Assembly (NCBI GenBank): GCA_031835245.1
Contig: JAVKOQ010000496.1
Span: 1 to 32,596 of the forward strand
Direction: 5' to 3'
Length of the DNA stretch: 32,596 nt
DNA from: Balamuthia mandrillaris
Taxonomy: Eukaryota; Discosea; Longamoebia; Balamuthiidae
Shown here: positions 30,157 to 32,596 of the stretch, one piece after another
Layout: each line of letters opens with the position of its first letter
Position numbering within the stretch: the stretch's first letter is position 1
The notes under the pieces: model-generated
Database searches by the model: none
Told to the model about the DNA's origin: nothing
The model's input: the letters and a program-made list of their open reading frames with translations, nothing else
Program-made: the position numbers and the translations under genes

Positions 30157-32163
30157 TTAAGAAGAAGTAGAAGGTGAAGAGGATTGTTTGAGGAGGTCCC
30201 AATAATGTTTGATGAGTTTGGGAGCATGGACATCTTTAGCTGGGATCCATTGGTTATCAGAATGTGAGTAGCCTTTCCAGTGAACAAAGTATTCATGATT
30301 ATTGGCTAGGCCTTTGTGATTAAGGATTTTGTCTATTTCATACTCATTGGGTGGGAGGTCATTGGTAGTAGAGTCCTCTGGGGGGGCAATGAGCTTCAGC
30401 TGGTTGGGGCTGAACTTGTCCGAGAGGGTAACGCCAGTGCTGTCCTGGAGGAGGTATGCACCACCACGATTGCAGCGGATGACTGTATAAGGGCCAGAGT
30501 ATTCAGGAAGAGACTTGGGAGACCTGGGAGGCTTGTGTAGCATGACTTTGGAGCCAGCGGAAAATTCGCGGAGTGGCTTAGAAGAATCATGTTGAGCCTT
30601 GATGTTAGAGCTGTGCTTCTGAGTAGAAGATGCTGATGCCAGGTAGACAATATCATGCATTTGCTTGGTGTTTTCCAAGAGGAGGGTTTCAGTAGGAAGC
30701 TGGGAAGAGGAAGAAGAATAGTCTTGTGGAGTGGTAGCTGGGCGACCAAAGAACAGTTGGAAAGGGGAAGACTTGTGGTGATGAGTAACGCGTTGGTTGA
30801 TTGCATATTGGGCGGCAGGAAGAAAGGTGTGCCAGTGAGACCAATCACTGTTAATGAGCTTGTTAAGGGTGTTGCGGGCCAGCTTGACATGGCTTTCTGC
30901 AGCTCCGTTAGCTCGAGGATGATAGGCCAAGATGAACCGATGCTCAAAGCCAGAGAGTGTCTTGAGAGCTTTGATGACCATGTTGACGAACTCAGTGCTG
31001 TTGTCTGACTGAAGGATCTTAGGGAGACCAAAATCAGAGACAACTTGATAGAAGGTGCAGGCCACATCTTTGGCAGTCTTGGCGTGGACTGGGCGGAGAG
31101 AAGTGAACTGGGTGGCGATGTCTGTGGTGACCAGAACATAGTTGAAGCCTTTGGAAGAAGTGGGAAGTGGGCCAAACAGATCGATGGCGACGTGATCGAA
31201 GGGGTAAGTAGCATGGATGGTTTTGAGGGGATGAAAGCCGTGTTTGGTGACGTTGTGCTTAAGGCAGTTGTTACACTGTAGGCAAGTGCAGGAACAGTCA
31301 GCACGAAGAGTAGGCCAATAATAGCCTTCATTCCAGATCTTGATGAACAAGGTTTCTGCTCCGTGATGTCCTTCTGTGTGGAATAGCTGCAAGAGGTGTT
31401 TCTGTTCAGAGGTAGAAGGGAGTTGCTTGTTGAGTCTGCCCTTGATGTGCCTGTTAAGAGCGGATTTGGCTGTGGATGGGGAGTTGTCAACCAAAGTGAG
31501 AGCCTTGAGGTCGCGAGGTTTGCGCTGAGGCAAGCGAGGGGCATCCAGAGGAATGGAGGGGGGTGTAAGACCACCGTTGTCCCAGAAGGAGCGCGGGTAC
31601 AGCCGAGAGAGGCAGTCCTCGAGAATCATGTGAACGCCAGGGCGGTGGACGATCTCGAAGTTGTACTCTGAGATGAGGAGAGCCCAATAGTTGAGGGTGT
31701 AGTTCTTACTGTTAGAAGTGAAGAGGTAGGACAAAGCCTTGTGATCAAAATAGATCGTGAACTTGTTGCTGTAGAGCCAATCGCTGAAGGAGCGGACAGC
31801 AAAGAGTATGGTGAGCATCTCATGTTTGATGGCAGGATAGTTGCGTTGGGCAGGGTTGAGGGCCTTGCTTGCGAATGCAATGTACTGGTGTTTGTTGTTG
31901 GGTCCGATCTGGTAAAGGATGGCGCCAAAACTGAATTGGGAGGCATCAGTGCCAACCAAAAGAGGTAAGGATGGGTCATAGAGAGAGAGCACAGGTGGGT
32001 TGGATAAGATGCGCTTGAGGGCGTCAAAGGCATCCTGACAGTCTTGGTTCCAATGGGGATGGACGTCCTTGATGTACCGGAGGGCGTCAAGGGACCGAAC
32101 AAGTTGGGCAAACATGGGGATGAAGTTGCGGAGGTAGCCTGCAAAGCCAAGGAAGGATTGCAT
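30157..32163 (-). mobile_element. RNase H, integrase and chromodomain part of the Ty3 polyprotein
   Basis: In order: SFLGFAGYLRNFI at the RT/RNase H border, an RNase H region with VGTDASQFSFGAILYQ and FTIYFDHKALSYLF, the integrase HHCC zinc site (HTEGHHGAETLF, CLQCNNC), the integrase core (HVAIDLFGPLP, LQSDNSTEF, HPRANGAAESHV), and a C-terminal chromodomain (EYFVHWKGYSHSDNQWIPA). The chromodomain is known in this family to steer integration to marked chromatin. The coding stretch stops right at the purine tract before the LTR. Confidence 0.92.
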
Positions 32164-32187
32164 TTGCTTGCCAGTGGATGGTACTTC

Positions 32188-32210
32188 TAGGTTAGGGTTA
32201 GGGTTAGGGG
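32188..32210 (+). repeat. Interstitial telomeric repeat at the Ty3 truncation point
   Basis: TAGG, then three TTAGGG-type units ending in TTAGGGG directly abut the truncated retroelement and are joined to GCGAGTACTC. Confidence 0.9.
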
Positions 32211-32480
32211 CGAGTACTCTTAAACCTAAGCTAGCCTCTCCTTGTAACTTAAAGAAATATCATAAAAAACTAAGTCTAAAATAGATACACTTATATTGTG
32301 ATGAAATTTTTTTTAATCTTTTCTAAAGTTGTAAATATCAATAAGAAGGCAGTTTTGTTAAAATATTTTTATAATACTAAGAAAAAAATGTTGAAGATAA
32401 AGAAATAACAACAACATAAAAAAAAACTTAATATCATAAAAACATTTCAACATGAAAATAGAAAATAAAAAACAAACAAA
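32211..32480. repeat. Diverged third subtelomeric repeat copy and AT-rich spacer
   Basis: TACTC at 32215 is followed by TTAAACCTAAGC, then ATAAAAAACTAAGTCT and a T-rich block. The T-rich block starts 89 bp after TACTC, the same offset as in the copy at 22610. The rest is A/T-rich with no gene. Confidence 0.6.
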
Positions 32481-32596
32481 GGGTTAGGGTTAGGGTTAGG
32501 GTTAGGGTTAGGGTTAGGGTTAGGGTTAGGTTAGGTTAGGGTGGGGGGTTAGGCTAGGTTAGGTTAGGTTAGGCTAGGTTAGGCTAGGTTAGCCAG
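32481..32596 (+). repeat. Telomeric array: perfect TTAGGG then degenerate TTAGG/TAGGC
   Basis: Eight TTAGGG units (about 32481-32529) are followed by TTAGG, a GTGGGGGG patch and mixed TTAGG and CTAGG units to the window edge. The G-rich strand runs 5' to 3' toward the right edge, as at a right chromosome end. Confidence 0.92.

Larger units (their letters stand above)
29911..32190 (-). mobile_element. Ty3 chromovirus fossil, 3' half only
   Basis: On the minus strand, in element order: the end of reverse transcriptase, RNase H, integrase (zinc-binding and catalytic core), a chromodomain, a purine-rich tract and one LTR. The chromodomain places it among Ty3-type chromoviruses. The element is broken: only the 3' half is present and it ends at telomeric repeats near 32190, with one visible break. 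The remaining part otherwise looks well kept, so it is probably not very old. Confidence 0.92.

Noticed and set aside
1-32596. CRISPR arrays, bacterial operons or phage features
   Set aside because: No regularly spaced identical repeats with unique spacers; introns and telomeric repeats show the window is eukaryotic.

Overview
This is a eukaryotic, chromosome-end window. Spliceosomal introns (mostly GT-AG, about 60-480 bp) break most genes, mitochondrial presequences and signal peptides are visible, and TTAGGG repeats lie at the right edge in the orientation of a 3' chromosome terminus. The gene set (MCU and MICU1, plant-type BCAT, an IKS-type kinase, an ankyrin/nucleotidyltransferase-like protein) together with compact genes suggests a free-living protist. 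An amoebozoan is my best guess, but nothing here proves it. Exon joins were made by eye from splice sites and frame; all joins given for complete genes keep the frame open.

Left part (1-22 kb): dense single-copy genes. In order: an ELO fatty-acid elongase (-), MICU1 (-) and MCU (+) in a head-to-head pair, a secreted beta-helix surface protein (-), a secreted tyrosine-phosphatase-like protein (-) diverging from a mitochondrial branched-chain aminotransferase (+), an IKS-like protein kinase (-) diverging from an ABC half-transporter (+), a large ankyrin/nucleotidyltransferase-like protein (-), and a coiled-coil gene (+) with one in-frame stop. MICU1 and MCU encode the gatekeeper and pore of the mitochondrial calcium uniporter and share one 533-bp intergenic region.

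Right part (22-32.6 kb): subtelomere. At 22.6 kb a short TTAGGG remnant joins a subtelomeric repeat unit. The same kind of junction recurs at 32.2 kb. Between them lie fragments of a Myb/SANT-like gene, a fossil Penelope-like retroelement (24211-29563, minus) with 339-bp direct terminal repeats and a GIY-YIG-like domain upstream of the reverse transcriptase, and the 3' half of a Ty3 chromovirus with its LTR (29911 to about 32190, minus) cut off at telomeric repeats. Beyond that are about 270 bp of AT-rich DNA, a perfect TTAGGG array, and a degenerate TTAGG/TAGGC array.

The strongest candidates for novelty are the permuted Penelope-like element, whose two terminal repeats differ only at CpG-type sites, and the repeated telomere/subtelomere junction, which may mark a former chromosome end. 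The MICU1-MCU divergent pair is the most notable host-gene arrangement.
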